NCBI GenBank assembly: GCA_035135055.1
Contig: JAVFHQ010000028.1
Coordinates: forward strand, 1 to 64,000
Direction of reading: 5' to 3'
DNA: 64,000 nt
Source of the DNA: Oleoguttula mirabilis
Taxonomy: Eukaryota; Ascomycota; Dothideomycetes; Mycosphaerellales; Teratosphaeriaceae
Under the pieces are notes generated by a model. The model saw nothing but the letters and a program-made list of their open reading frames with translations. It ran no database searches and was not told the DNA's origin. Of the stretch, positions 1 to 10,092 are shown piece by piece. A program made the position numbers and the translations under genes. The number at the start of each line of letters is the position of its first letter. Within the stretch, counting starts at the first letter, position 1.

Positions 1-769
1 GGTTAGCGTACCTTCTTATTCGTTCCTAGTAGAACGTAAGATCTCTCTAGAGGTCCTAGTAAAGGTTCTGCTAGGCTTTAGCTATAGTATTAGCAGTTAG
101 ATTCGGCCTAGACTCGAGGCTTACGAGGTCTATTAGTAGTATCCCTTAACTAATTTCTAGTAGTAATAGCTTTGTTGTTACTATTAGCGTAGTATTATAT
201 ACTAACTATACGACTAGTAACAGTTCGACCTAGTTATTCTAACTTATATTAACGTAATAACGTAGGTACTATTCTAGTATTTAGTTAAGTCGTTCTGTTT
301 ATCTATCTATCTAAGAGTAGAAGGTAGTACTTATCTTATACCTTACTCTAAGCTATTCTATTAGCGCTATCTAAAAGTTAGACTTAAAGCACTTATCTCT
401 ATTAGAGATAAGTGTTTCGGGTAAGCTATAGTATACGAAGACTATCTTCGTTATTATATATACTAGATTGGTAGCCGAGAAATTCTCTTAGTAGGGTACG
501 AAGTGTCCTATTTTGCTAAATCGATCTACTATAACTATAATTCTATTATAGGTTTCTTAGAAGCTAATAGCTTTATAATAAAGTCTACTATAATTAACTG
601 CTATAGCTAGCTAGGAATACTAAGGGGTTAGAGAAGTCTATATAGTTTGTACTTATCGTTCTTAGATCTTCTATAAACGTTATATTATCTAACGTAGTCT
701 TCGACTGCTTGCTTTATCCCTAGGAAGAAGTAGGTTTTTCTTAGTTATTCTATTATCTAGGTTACGCCT

Positions 770-850
770 AGATAGCTATAGAGTTTTAGGTCGTAGTATT
801 CTTAAAGTACTACCCTTCTTACGCCTTAAGGGATATAGACAAATTCCTAG
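770..850 (-). pseudogene. integrase N-terminal zinc region remnant
   Basis: The minus strand reads VYIPxGVRRVVLxEYYDLKL at about 781-840, the segment around the HHCC zinc motif of gypsy integrases. The expected HD reads YD, a His-to-Tyr change compatible with RIP, and the two expected Gln positions are stops. The catalytic core should lie further left (below 770) but I could not read it confidently. Confidence 0.7.
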
Positions 851-1189
851 AAGCGAACGAGTCCTCTATCTTGTTCGAACTTTAGATTACTCTCTAGATC
901 CTACTATACTGCCTTCGTAGTAGTATCTATAGGTAAGGTAGCTTTAATTACGTTTTCTAGGTAATCTATCGATATACTAAAGATTATAGCTATACAATTA
1001 ACTATAAGAACGCCCTCGGCTTCTTATTATAGGATCGTATACTATTCTTTCTTAACTTCCTTTATATAGTCTATCTATCGGCTAAGCGTATTAGCTTAAT
1101 CGTTTTCTAATCCTTTTTAATAGTAGATTTGGAAGTTAAAAGATACTAGTCCTTTATACTACCTAACTTGTTAGCTATTAAGCTCCTTC

Positions 1190-1330
1190 GTTATTGTAAA
1201 GTAGGTTAGGTTCTTATAATTGGTAAACACTATTATAGTATACTTAGGTCCTTCTAAGTACACTTTCTATTATCGAAAAGTATCGACGATAGCTAGTAGT
1301 TCCTTGTTATAGATATTATACCGGAGTTTA
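1190..1330 (-). pseudogene. RNase H domain remnant of the gypsy element
   Basis: Minus-strand reading gives YNIYNKELLAIVDTFR at about 1270-1320 and, downstream, VFTNYKNLTY at about 1201-1230. These match the conserved RNase H segments of Ty3/gypsy pol (normally DKELLAIV and the TDHKNL motif). Here the Asp and His of TDHKNL read as Asn and Tyr, changes consistent with C-to-T/G-to-A mutation. Two stop codons follow the first motif. Confidence 0.85.
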
Positions 1331-1639
1331 GCTAGTACTAGTTTCTACAAATAATACGCTATAGGTTATAGCTTTCCTATTAGTCCGGGCTAGCTAAGGC
1401 AGGCTCCTAGAGCTCTATCTAAGGTATTAGTCTCGACCGTAATAGGAAGTTCTAGGTCGAATATAATTAGAATAGGTTACGTTATAAAACGTTTCTTAAG
1501 TTCCTCGAAACCTTTCTATATATCGTTTATCTAGTTAAAAGCTTAGTCTTTCTTAGTAATATCTATTAAGGATACTATAATCTTGGAGTACTCCTTAATA
1601 AACCTTTAATAGAAGTTAGCAAACTCTAAGAAGGATAAT

Positions 1640-2290
1640 ACTTCTTTTACTATTATTAGTACTAGCTATTTCTAGATAATACTAATCTTGTTCTTATCTA
1701 TCTTTAGTCCTTCCCTAGATATAATGTATTCTAGGAACTAAACTTCTTATTTATAGAACTCGCTCTTCTTCGGTACTAACTAGAGGTAAGCTTTCTATAC
1801 TACTATTAGTATCTTCTTTACATACTAAATATAATCTTTAAGCATCTTAGAGTATATTAGGATATCGTCTAGGTATACTACTACAAAGATATCGAGGTAC
1901 TCTCTTAGAACGTTATTAATAAACGCCTAGAAAGTTATAGGAGCGTTAGTAAGACTAAAAGGTATAACTAGGTACTTGTAATATCTAAAACGAGTTTTAA
2001 ATACTATCTTCTATTCTTCTCCTTCCTTTATTCGAATTCGATTATATACTATAGGTATATCGAACTTCGAGAACTATTAGGCTCCTTATAGGCGATCCTA
2101 TATTTCTAAGATAAGAGGTAGTAGGTAACTATTCTTAATAGTAATGTTATTAAGTCCTCTATAGTTAATATACACTCTCTATTCCCTACCGGGTTTAGGT
2201 ATAAAGACTACTAGGTATTCCGCTAGTAACTCTAATTATCGAATAAGTCCTTTCTTCTATAGGCTATCGACGTACTTCCGAAGTACTTCG
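1640..2290 (-). pseudogene. reverse transcriptase domain remnant (Ty3/gypsy pol)
   Basis: On the minus strand the catalytic motif VVVYLDDILIYSK is intact at about 1845-1893. It is preceded (about 2110-2180) by VYINYRGLNNITIKNSYLLP, the conserved palm and finger segment of gypsy reverse transcriptases. Just after the YLDD motif, a TAG replaces an expected Gln codon and further stops follow. The enzyme would have copied the element RNA into cDNA. The family is certain from the YLDD context, and the copy is dead. Confidence 0.92.
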
Positions 2291-3959
2291 AGTTTCTCGG
2301 CTAAGAGTAGCCTAATAGGTTGCTTTACTAGAGCTATATCTAGTAGAAGCTTAATCTTATAGTCCTATAGTTAATAAGCTAGTAAGGCTTTGTCGTTAGT
2401 TTCCTCTCGGAATAGTTCCTTAAACTCTATATATTCCTTAGGAATATCTACTATAGCTATAGGCTAGTCTATTGCCTTACTCTATAGGACTTAAATATTA
2501 TTAGAGTCGTTCTAAATCGCTTGTTCTATTTCTACGTATATTATTACGTAGATATCGACTATATCTAGTACGTTATATACTATAGATAGTAGTATCGGCT
2601 TCGGAGATCCTTTAAACTAGATAGTCTCCTTCTTCTAGTTAATATATAGATTTGCTTCCTTTAGCTAGGAAAGTCCTAAGACTATATCCAATCTAGGTAA
2701 TTCGGTAATATTAAACTAGATTATCCCTTAATAGCGTTCTATCTATAGGGGTAATTCCTTAGTCTCTTCTATAACTATTCCTTAGTTATACGTAACTAGT
2801 TTCCTATCTATCGCTTATAGTAGGAAGGGGTCGTACTTTCGCCTTAGGTCTACTTACTTAGCCTATATAAACTATAGTATTATAAAGATTCCAGTGTATT
2901 CTAAATCTATAAGTGCCTTAGCCTTCTAACGGCCGATTATTACCTAGACCTATAGGTTATTAGCGTAACAGATTCGTATAGTAGCTATTACGTATAGCCC
3001 TTATTAGTCCGTTTAGGGTTATACTTCCGAAGGACCTACTTATTTCCTAAGTAGTTAGTTATAGAAGTTATATTTCTATACTAAGGTCGTCGTTACGCTT
3101 ATAGGCGTATTTAGTAGACTAGTAGAACGGTAACTCTAACTATAGCGTCGAGTTCCTTCTATTTATCTCTAGTTATAAGTCGTATATCTCTACGCTAGTA
3201 CTAGAACGTCTCGATCCTCTATATAGTAAGGTTGTTATATCTAAGTCGTTCTGCCTTAGCCTACCTATCGTAGTAGAGCGTCTATTCTAGGTACGACCGT
3301 AGAGTTTAGAGCGCCTATTCCGTTCTATAATAGTACTTCAGTTTTGTTACTATTTGTCGTATCTTATAGGTAACTCTAATTCCTATTAGTATTATATATT
3401 CTCTATAGGCAAACGTACTACCTATCGGTAGTTATTCTTAGATAATCGCGGCAAAGTTATAGCTAACCTTAGCTAAGCGATATCCCTAGGATATAGACCT
3501 TATTCGTTATAGTATTAGGTCGAACTAATAAGGCTATATCTAATAATAAGTCTCGATATAAGGAAAGACTTCCTTATAGCATTATACTATCTCCTTGAAT
3601 ATCTATAGTGCTTCGCTATAGCCTTCTATAGCGAACTCTAGGAGTTTGTAGTTCTCGGTTACTAACGTGCTTCTAGTTTCCTCGTTAGAGGAGGAACTAT
3701 CGGTAGTTCCTTTATCGTTATTACTAGTTTCCTCGATTAGAGGTTAGGCGACGATTTATCCTTATAGGGCGTAGATCTTCTATATTCTTAGTAGCTTTAG
3801 CTACTAGCCGGATCCTTCCTTATTGCCTTAGTAGATTTAGTAGCTATCTTTATAATAAGCTATCTAGGTTAACACTACGTAGTTATCCTAGGTAGTTATA
3901 GCTATAGTCCAGGGTTATATAGGCCTTTGCAGTTTATAACTCTACTTATATACCTTATA

Positions 3960-4680
3960 TTCTCTTACGAAGTGTCCCTTCTGCCTATAGTTATAATACT
4001 CGAGATTAGTTTTATCGAAAGGCTTCTTCTATTACTCTTTCTTAAATCCTAGTTTTCCGTTTCGGAATCCCTTATAGCCTAGTCTCTCTTAAGTAGTATC
4101 TAGACGTATCTTCTATAGTCTATAATAGTTATCTTTCTACTCTAGGGGTTCCCTCTAGCTACTATAGTTCGCTTCTATTAGAGCGAATCCTCCTTGCCTC
4201 TCTATCTATCGTTTATAGACCCTAGTATTAATCTTAATAGCTAGGTTATATATCTCCCTAGGTATTATAGGTCGTTCGCCTTTAGCAATCTCGTTCTTAA
4301 CGTAATCTTTTAGTCCTTAATAGAACTATATAGCGACTACCTCGTCGTTCTAGTCTAGCTTCGTAACTAGGATCTAGAAGTCCGCTTTATACTTAGTAGT
4401 AGGTCCTTTCTATTAGATATACTAGATAGCTCTCTCTGCTTCCTACTATTCGTTACTATACCTAAACGTCGCTTTAATCTCTTTAAATAGAGCGTTAGGT
4501 CTAGCCAGTATAGTTCTAGTCGAGAGCTTCTAGTACTCGGCCGATACTAAGTTCTCTAAGTAATCCTTAAGATAGGGTTAGATCTATTCGAATGCTAGTC
4601 CTTTTATATACGATATAATGTATATTATTATCTTATAGTTCGATGTCCACTTCTCCTAATCCATTACAAATACTAATATA
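3960..4680 (-). pseudogene. gag / nucleocapsid remnant with mutated zinc knuckle
   Basis: Minus-strand reading gives GLKDYVKNEIAKGERP at about 4265-4315, typical of the gag capsid region of fungal gypsy elements. Downstream, at about 3963-4000, YYNYRQKGHFVR stands where a CCHC knuckle (CxxCxxxGHxxxxC) is expected. The first two zinc ligands are now Tyr, as produced by TGT-to-TAT change. The protein would have packaged element RNA. Confidence 0.85.
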
Positions 4681-4699
4681 TATTATAAGGTAAAGGCTT

Positions 4700-5380
4700 T
4701 AACCTAACTACGTCCTTCTATAAACTCTGCTAGAGCTCCGACCTTAGGTCCGCTATACGAAACGGCGCTATTAGCTAATCTAGTAACTAATAGTGCTATC
4801 TCGTTAATGTCGAGGGTCTCTAACTACTAAGTAACTTGTAGTAGAGAGTTAGCGCAGTCCTAAGGAGTCGGTTAGCTTGCTTCTAATAATATATTACTTC
4901 CTAATAAAGAAGTCTCTAATATAGGCGTATATTAGTCGTCTTAGTATCCCTCGATACTTCTAAAGGATAATGCTTAAAATGTTATAGGTAGTTACTAAGG
5001 AGCTAGAAGTTAACTAAGAGGTAGATACTAAGACTAGGTAGATTAGTATTAGAACCGATTAATAATAAGACTTAGGTTAAGTATAAGTAGGAATAATAGT
5101 CTAACTCCTACTTCTATATATATAAGAGACTCGTAGTATCTTGCCTAATACTTAGTATACTTAGTATACTTAGTACCCTAATCTAACTAATTAGACTAAT
5201 TACTTTATACTTAGCGAGCAGAACTAGTCCCGCTTCCTAATTATAATAGCGGGAACGCCTTACCTACGTTCTAGGTGTAATACTATAGCGCTTAGAGTTT
5301 GCTCTTACTTATATTTATTAGATAGTAGAGGATTAGATAAACGTTTAGTAGTTAGATAAATCCTCCTACAATAACAGTAG
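4700..5380. repeat. RIP-affected AT-rich DNA between the two transposon relics
   Basis: No gene is readable. Composition matches the flanking relics (TpA-rich, CpA/TpG-poor). The stretch probably includes the 5' LTR and leader of the gypsy element and the 5' part of the mariner element, but no terminal repeats could be fixed. A short tandem of a 9-base unit (cttagtata, almost three copies) lies at 5151-5177. Confidence 0.6.
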
Positions 5381-5990
5381 TTACTAGCGCTAGTTCGTTA
5401 CTCGGTAGCTATACGAGCGCTTCCTCTATAACTACCTTCGTCTACGTTAGTAGCGACTCTATACTTAGATAGTTTAGGGCTCTATTAGTAGCCGTAGAGG
5501 TAGAGGTCCTCTTGTTATTTAGGATTATACTCGTTAGAGTACTATTACCTTAGCGAGCTATTACTAGTACGTCGTACTAGTAATTAAGTATAAGATAAAC
5601 TATATTAACTATAAGATCCTCTAGGATAATACTGCCTTTAATATACTATACCGTACGGCCTTCTATTAGCCGACTACTATCTTTATATAGGATAACGCAC
5701 TACCTTATAAGGTACGTACTACTATAGAGTAGCTATAGTAGCGTAGTATACCTCTCTTGCTATAGCCTTTAGTATTACTAGACCTTAACCCTCTCGAGAA
5801 TATCTAGAACGTTATTAAGCACTATATTAAGAGCCTCTAGCTATATCTATTAAACGCTAACCTTACTACTACTCTTTAAGAGAAGGAGAACCGGATTACT
5901 ATAGAGAAGATTATAGCGTTTATTAAGACAATACCTTAATAGATTATAATAGTAATTGCTGCTTAAGGCGGTTATACTAGCTAGTAAGTA
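5380..5990 (+). mobile_element. RIP-degraded Tc1/mariner (DD34E) transposase relic
   Basis: Plus-strand remnant of a DDE transposase that would have cut and pasted the element. The second catalytic Asp is in the QDNA-like context at 5688-5699 (a TAG replaces the Gln). The catalytic Glu is in LDLNPLENI at 5778-5801. Asp at 5691 and Glu at 5796 are separated by exactly 34 codons, the DD34E spacing of Tc1-type transposases. Several in-frame TAG codons interrupt the frame, as RIP would make from CAG, and TGG can give TAG too. The open reading continues to about 5985. The N-terminal DNA-binding part and the terminal inverted repeats were not identified. Confidence 0.88.
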
Positions 5991-6006
5991 GTAGCTAGTA
6001 AGTAGT
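5979..6006. repeat. two tandem copies of a 14-bp unit
   Basis: The unit agctagtaagtagt occurs at 5979-5992 and again directly at 5993-6006, at the 3' end of the mariner reading frame. It may be part of the element end or a local duplication. Confidence 0.6.
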
Positions 6007-7040
6007 AGCGTACTATAGTAATTGTTATTTACTACGTTTAGTACCTATATACTACTATAGTTACTATAGATAAAAATTTAAAGGCAATTTAACCTTTACT
6101 AATAACTAGCCTTAGTAGCCGACGTAGGCAACTCTACTATCTAATTAGCTACCTATTAATAACTCACTTGCTACTATACGGTCTATATATAGACTACTAC
6201 TACCCTTGTAAACCCCTTACGCTAACTACCTATTATAGTAAGACAGTATACGTAGACTATAGACTATTCGAACTATAGGGCGTATAGTGTATATAGTAAT
6301 ACGAGCATAACTCTACTAAAGCATAGATCGACTGCTACGTATAGCGTAAAGCTTAGCTACTTATATACTATTAGCTTAGTCTTCGAAGTTCGAAAGCGTT
6401 CCGATCTTAATTTTCTGCTTCCTATATATATAAGGTTAATATAGAAGGTACTAGGTAGGTTAGAGCGTAGTAATAATAATATTCTACGCTTAAGATAGCC
6501 GAATACTAGAACGACCGAAGAAAGCCTCCTTAAATCGTATAGTAATGTCTCTAATATTGGAGGTACTTATAAACTCTACTAATAGACTAATACATAAAAG
6601 GGTTATAGGACAATTGTCGATTAGTACAACTATAATAAGCTAGATAAGGCCTGGGCTCCAAGGACTAAACCTCCGATAAACCTACTTTGAATTTCTACTA
6701 TCTAGAGAGGAGAGTATATCTAACTAGAGCGCTAGCCTCTAGGTTCTAGCTAACCTAGCGCCGAGCAGATTTAGCCTCCTAGAGTCCTAAGGAGTCTAGG
6801 ACTGCAAGTGTAACGTGTTTTAGTCGTGTTTGTTTATAACCTAAGGCTTTCCGATAGTTTAGGGTTAGGGGGGCTTGGGCTAGTCTATATTCAAAGAAAG
6901 TAGCGAGCTAATAGCGAGCTGGACTCCTGCTAGAGGTTAAAGGCTTCAGTTCGCTTTGGCTAATTGTGCGTACTAATTTCAGCTCGCTATACCTTATCCG
7001 GCGTTGAATAGCGAGCTCTAGGAGCCTTGAAAGTTAGGCA
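6007..7040. repeat. RIP-affected remnant DNA ending in a composition boundary
   Basis: AT-rich, TpA-rich sequence without a readable gene continues to about 6870, then shades into normal composition by about 7040. The transition zone holds an 11-base inverted pair (atagcgagctg at 6911-6921 and its complement at 6980-6990) and a further atagcgagctc at 7009-7019. These may mark an element end, but no target-site duplication was confirmed. Confidence 0.55.
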
Positions 7041-8007
7041 AGGTCTGAAGTAAAATCGTGGTCCATTTACACCTCAAATTCGTGCGGAAGTTGCACAAGC
7101 AAAAGATTCCCGAGGCATTATGGAAGACGGAATCGCTGTATGTTTACACCCGTTGAACCGGGCTTCAGGTTGCTCCAGTCTGTAAACAAACAGGCCCTAA
7201 AAGTATAAGGGCCTGTATGTTCTGGTGCACTACTAGAGCTGCAACAACAACGCACACATGACAGTAAGCGCTTACGATCTTGCAATACGGAGGCACGTTC
7301 AACTTCCACAGTCGGACAGTGACGCACCAATGCGACTGCATGTGAGATTGATCGTCAATCTTGGCTGGATTCTCCGAGGTTTGCCGGCCCTGAGGTTTGC
7401 CGGCCGATCGTTTGCCGGCCCCTGAGGTTTGGACATCAACGGTGATCAACCTCCGGCAGGCGACCGCCCAGGCCTGGACGTGTCCACAACAGGCTTATCA
7501 GGCGCCCGGCCTTGAGTCTCAGAACTGACACAGCATGCTATTCTGTACTCGATGCGGCAGATAGTCTGTGCTACCCTATTCTGCCGCGCATGACTGTATA
7601 GCTCCGCGGGCGCTCATTCGTGATTGCGCGGCCTGGAGTCATCAAATATCAGCGATCACGGAGAGGCGCTACCGTAGCATGTAAGGCTGCATGACCAGTG
7701 ATGGGTTATCCCAAAGGATAAGCGTACTGCACAGGAGGACGGTCTGGAAAGCGGTGGTGGACCCTGCTACGGTAGAACATGTGATGTTCGTCGAACTCAT
7801 ATGCGGCGATGCAGTTCGGGTGGGGGAGAACTGCTGTGATAACGAGAAGTCCGGGCTCCCTACTCACGAGCCGCACAGCACATTCCCTGCATGGGGATGT
7901 ATGAGTTCAAGTGTAACAGTCCTGTGCACTGTTGATGGCGGGTTTCTCGCACTGTTGAATGGCCGTCTAGCCAACGATATGCCGTGCAGGATGCGCAATC
8001 ATCTATC
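7041..8007. other. gene-poor stretch beside the transposon block
   Basis: Normal base composition. Only a small open frame at 7691-8017 (+) was seen; it runs into the end of the antisense beta-glucosidase and has no recognisable feature. Around 7375-7440 the segment gtttgccggcc recurs three times within about 50 bases. Confidence 0.5.
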
Positions 8008-9546
8008 CTATGACTGACAAAGCGAGGTGAAGACCTCAGCAACAACCTTTGCGCTTTTCTTCGGGTATCTCTTCTGACCGCCCTCATAGTCCACGTAAGT
8101 GACGCCGAACCGGGTCTCGTAGCCCTCTGCCCACTCGAAGTTGCTGTACAACAGTTAGCACTACAACATCGCATCACATGCGGCTAGACTTACTCCATGA
8201 GACTCCATGCCATATACCCTCTGCAATCGACGTTATCCAGAGTCACAGCCTCCGCCAGGGCGTTGATGTAGCCGCGGAAGTACTCGGCACGAAAGTCATC
8301 TCCCAGTATCTGCTCCATTGGCATGTCATTCTCGCCCTTCAAGCTGGTCCCGTTCTCTGTCACATAGATGATGGGCCTGCCGTAACGATCGGAAATCCAC
8401 TTGATCAGTTTGCGGAACCCTTTCGGATATGGGCGAAGCCATGGACTTTGCGTCTCTGGCCCAATCGACTGTCCGCCTTTGTCCTCCAGCAGCATCTCCA
8501 AATTGCCAACGTAGTCTTGCGGCTCAGCGTCCGTTGACTTGTGCTTGATGTAGTTGGCGCAGTAGTGGTTCATGCCGTAAAAGTCATTGGAGCCCTGAAC
8601 AAGCGCACGTTCAGCTTCAGTGAAGGTAGGCAGGCGGTCGCCGAGCTGTTTGCGCATGCTGGCCGGGTATTCGCCCTTGTAAATCGGATCGGCGAACCAA
8701 GATATGGAGAATTCCAGTTTCCTCTCGCAGGCCTCCACGTCCTTCGGTTCGTTAGAGTCCCATGGCTCTACCCAGTCGCCGTTCAGGGTGATACCGATGG
8801 TACCACCATCCTCCTGCTTGAACTCCTCGCGGTACAGTTTCACTGCTGCGCCATGGGACACCAGGAGTGCGTGCCCGACTAGCCAAGGTTCCGTTGAGCT
8901 ATCACCAATAGGGCTCTTCTTTCGATCGCTAGTATGGCCGGGCGCAAACTGACCGATGCTGTACCCGAGGATTGAGCTGCACCATGGTTCGTTATAAGTG
9001 ATCCAATGCTTGACTTTGGAACCCATCGCCTTGAACATGACTTTGGCGAAGTTCACATAGTCCTGCACATATTCGCCCTGATTCATGAAACCCCCATAGC
9101 GATCATACAGGGCCTGCGGCAGGTCCCAGTGGAACAGCGTCACCATGGGGACGATACCATTGGCATGCAGCTCGTCAACCAGATTGATGTAGTACTGCAA
9201 TCCGGCATCGTTGACTGGATCGTTGCGGCCACCCAGAGGGATTACTCGGCTCCAAGAGATGCTAAATCGGTAGGCTTTGGCACCAAGCTGCTTCAGCAGA
9301 GCAACATCCTCCTTATACCGGTGGTACGAATCGCAAGCCACATCACCGTTCGTCCCGTCTGCGATTTTGCCCGGTATCCGGCAGAAGGTATCCCAGATGG
9401 AGTCTGCTCGACCATCTTCGTGCGGCGCACCTTCTATTTGATAGCTGCTTTGCTTAGCCCTGATCTCTTGCAGGGCGCCACACAGATACTCACCTCGCTG
9501 TGGCATAGCCCCAAAGAAAGTCATTGGGCAGCTGAATGTTTGACAT
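8008..9546 (-). CDS. glycoside hydrolase family 1 beta-glucosidase
   Basis: Hydrolyses beta-glucosides with retention of configuration; no signal peptide is seen, so it is probably intracellular. Three exons: 9494-9546, 8194-9444 and 8008-8143, with introns of 49 and 50 bp, giving 479 aa. The ATG at 9544-9546 was chosen because splicing restores the family N-terminus, with LPNDFLWGYATASYQIEGA at residues 6-24. The acid/base Glu is E170 (TYNEPW) and the nucleophile E381 (VTENG). The last exon restores the conserved end (SLMDNFEWAEGY, then GVTYVDY), so the protein is full length for GH1. It is divergent from the DUF1479 gene, sharing a 546-bp intergenic region. Family assignment is firm; substrate preference is unknown. 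Confidence 0.95.
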
Positions 9547-10092
9547 GATGATGGATGTGAGCAAAGAGACCACGAGGAGGAAGAGTGAGAGCAGATGTGA
9601 TGAGGTGACCTATCTGTCTGTGATATAGTCCTATGAGAAACGTACTGCAACAAGACGTCGTTCATGTCGCCGTTGTCATAGGTTGATGGTCGAAGGGTGG
9701 AGCGTTTATGAGGGGTTGTTCAGGAAGCAATTTAGGCAGTACGACGGGAACACGGCCCCCAGGTCCCCGTGTCCCAAAAGAGACAGCCGCTCGAAGGAGC
9801 GTCGGCAGACGTCGCTTTCAACTTCCTCCGACTTCTCGCCACAATCGTCTGCTAACTCACCGAACGGTGCCGCATACAGCTGCTTGAGGTTCTCTCTGGA
9901 GAGGAGAGAAGAGGCATTGGAGTGCCGCCACAGTATGTGAGACTGAGGCCGAAGACGGTGGGACCAGAACACGTATAGAGACTTGCGTCCATGTTCGCAT
10001 TCAATTCCTTTGCTGTTGACAAGATCGCGCTGCTTCCCGTTCCGTGTTCGTTCGCAAGCATCTAGCCTCTCCGTCCCCGATACCGAGCGGTC
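9547..10092. promoter_or_regulatory. divergent intergenic region, GH1 / DUF1479
   Basis: 546 bases between the start codons of two outward-facing genes. It must hold both promoters. No regulatory motif was recognised. Confidence 0.5.

Larger units (their letters stand above)
1..4700 (-). mobile_element. RIP-degraded Ty3/gypsy LTR retrotransposon relic
   Basis: A decayed gag-pol region read on the minus strand, running off the window start. In order of transcription (right to left) one can read a gag segment with a zinc-knuckle remnant (about 3960-4680), reverse transcriptase (about 1640-2290), RNase H (about 1190-1330) and the integrase zinc region (about 770-850). Stop codons interrupt every domain, mostly TAG or TAA where CAG or CAA is expected. 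TpA is very frequent and CpA/TpG almost absent: the first 60 bases hold eight TpA and no CpA or TpG, while CpG is kept. This is the classic RIP pattern. LTRs and a primer-binding site could not be delimited. The order RT-RNase H-integrase indicates Ty3/gypsy rather than copia. The element is not functional. Confidence 0.9.

Noticed and set aside
1..7000. Possible centromeric or telomeric DNA because of the AT-rich composition
   Set aside because: No telomeric repeats; transposon domains account for the sequence and RIP explains the composition.
7691..8017. 108-codon plus-strand ATG frame
   Set aside because: No recognisable features, and it overlaps the 3' end of the well-supported antisense beta-glucosidase.
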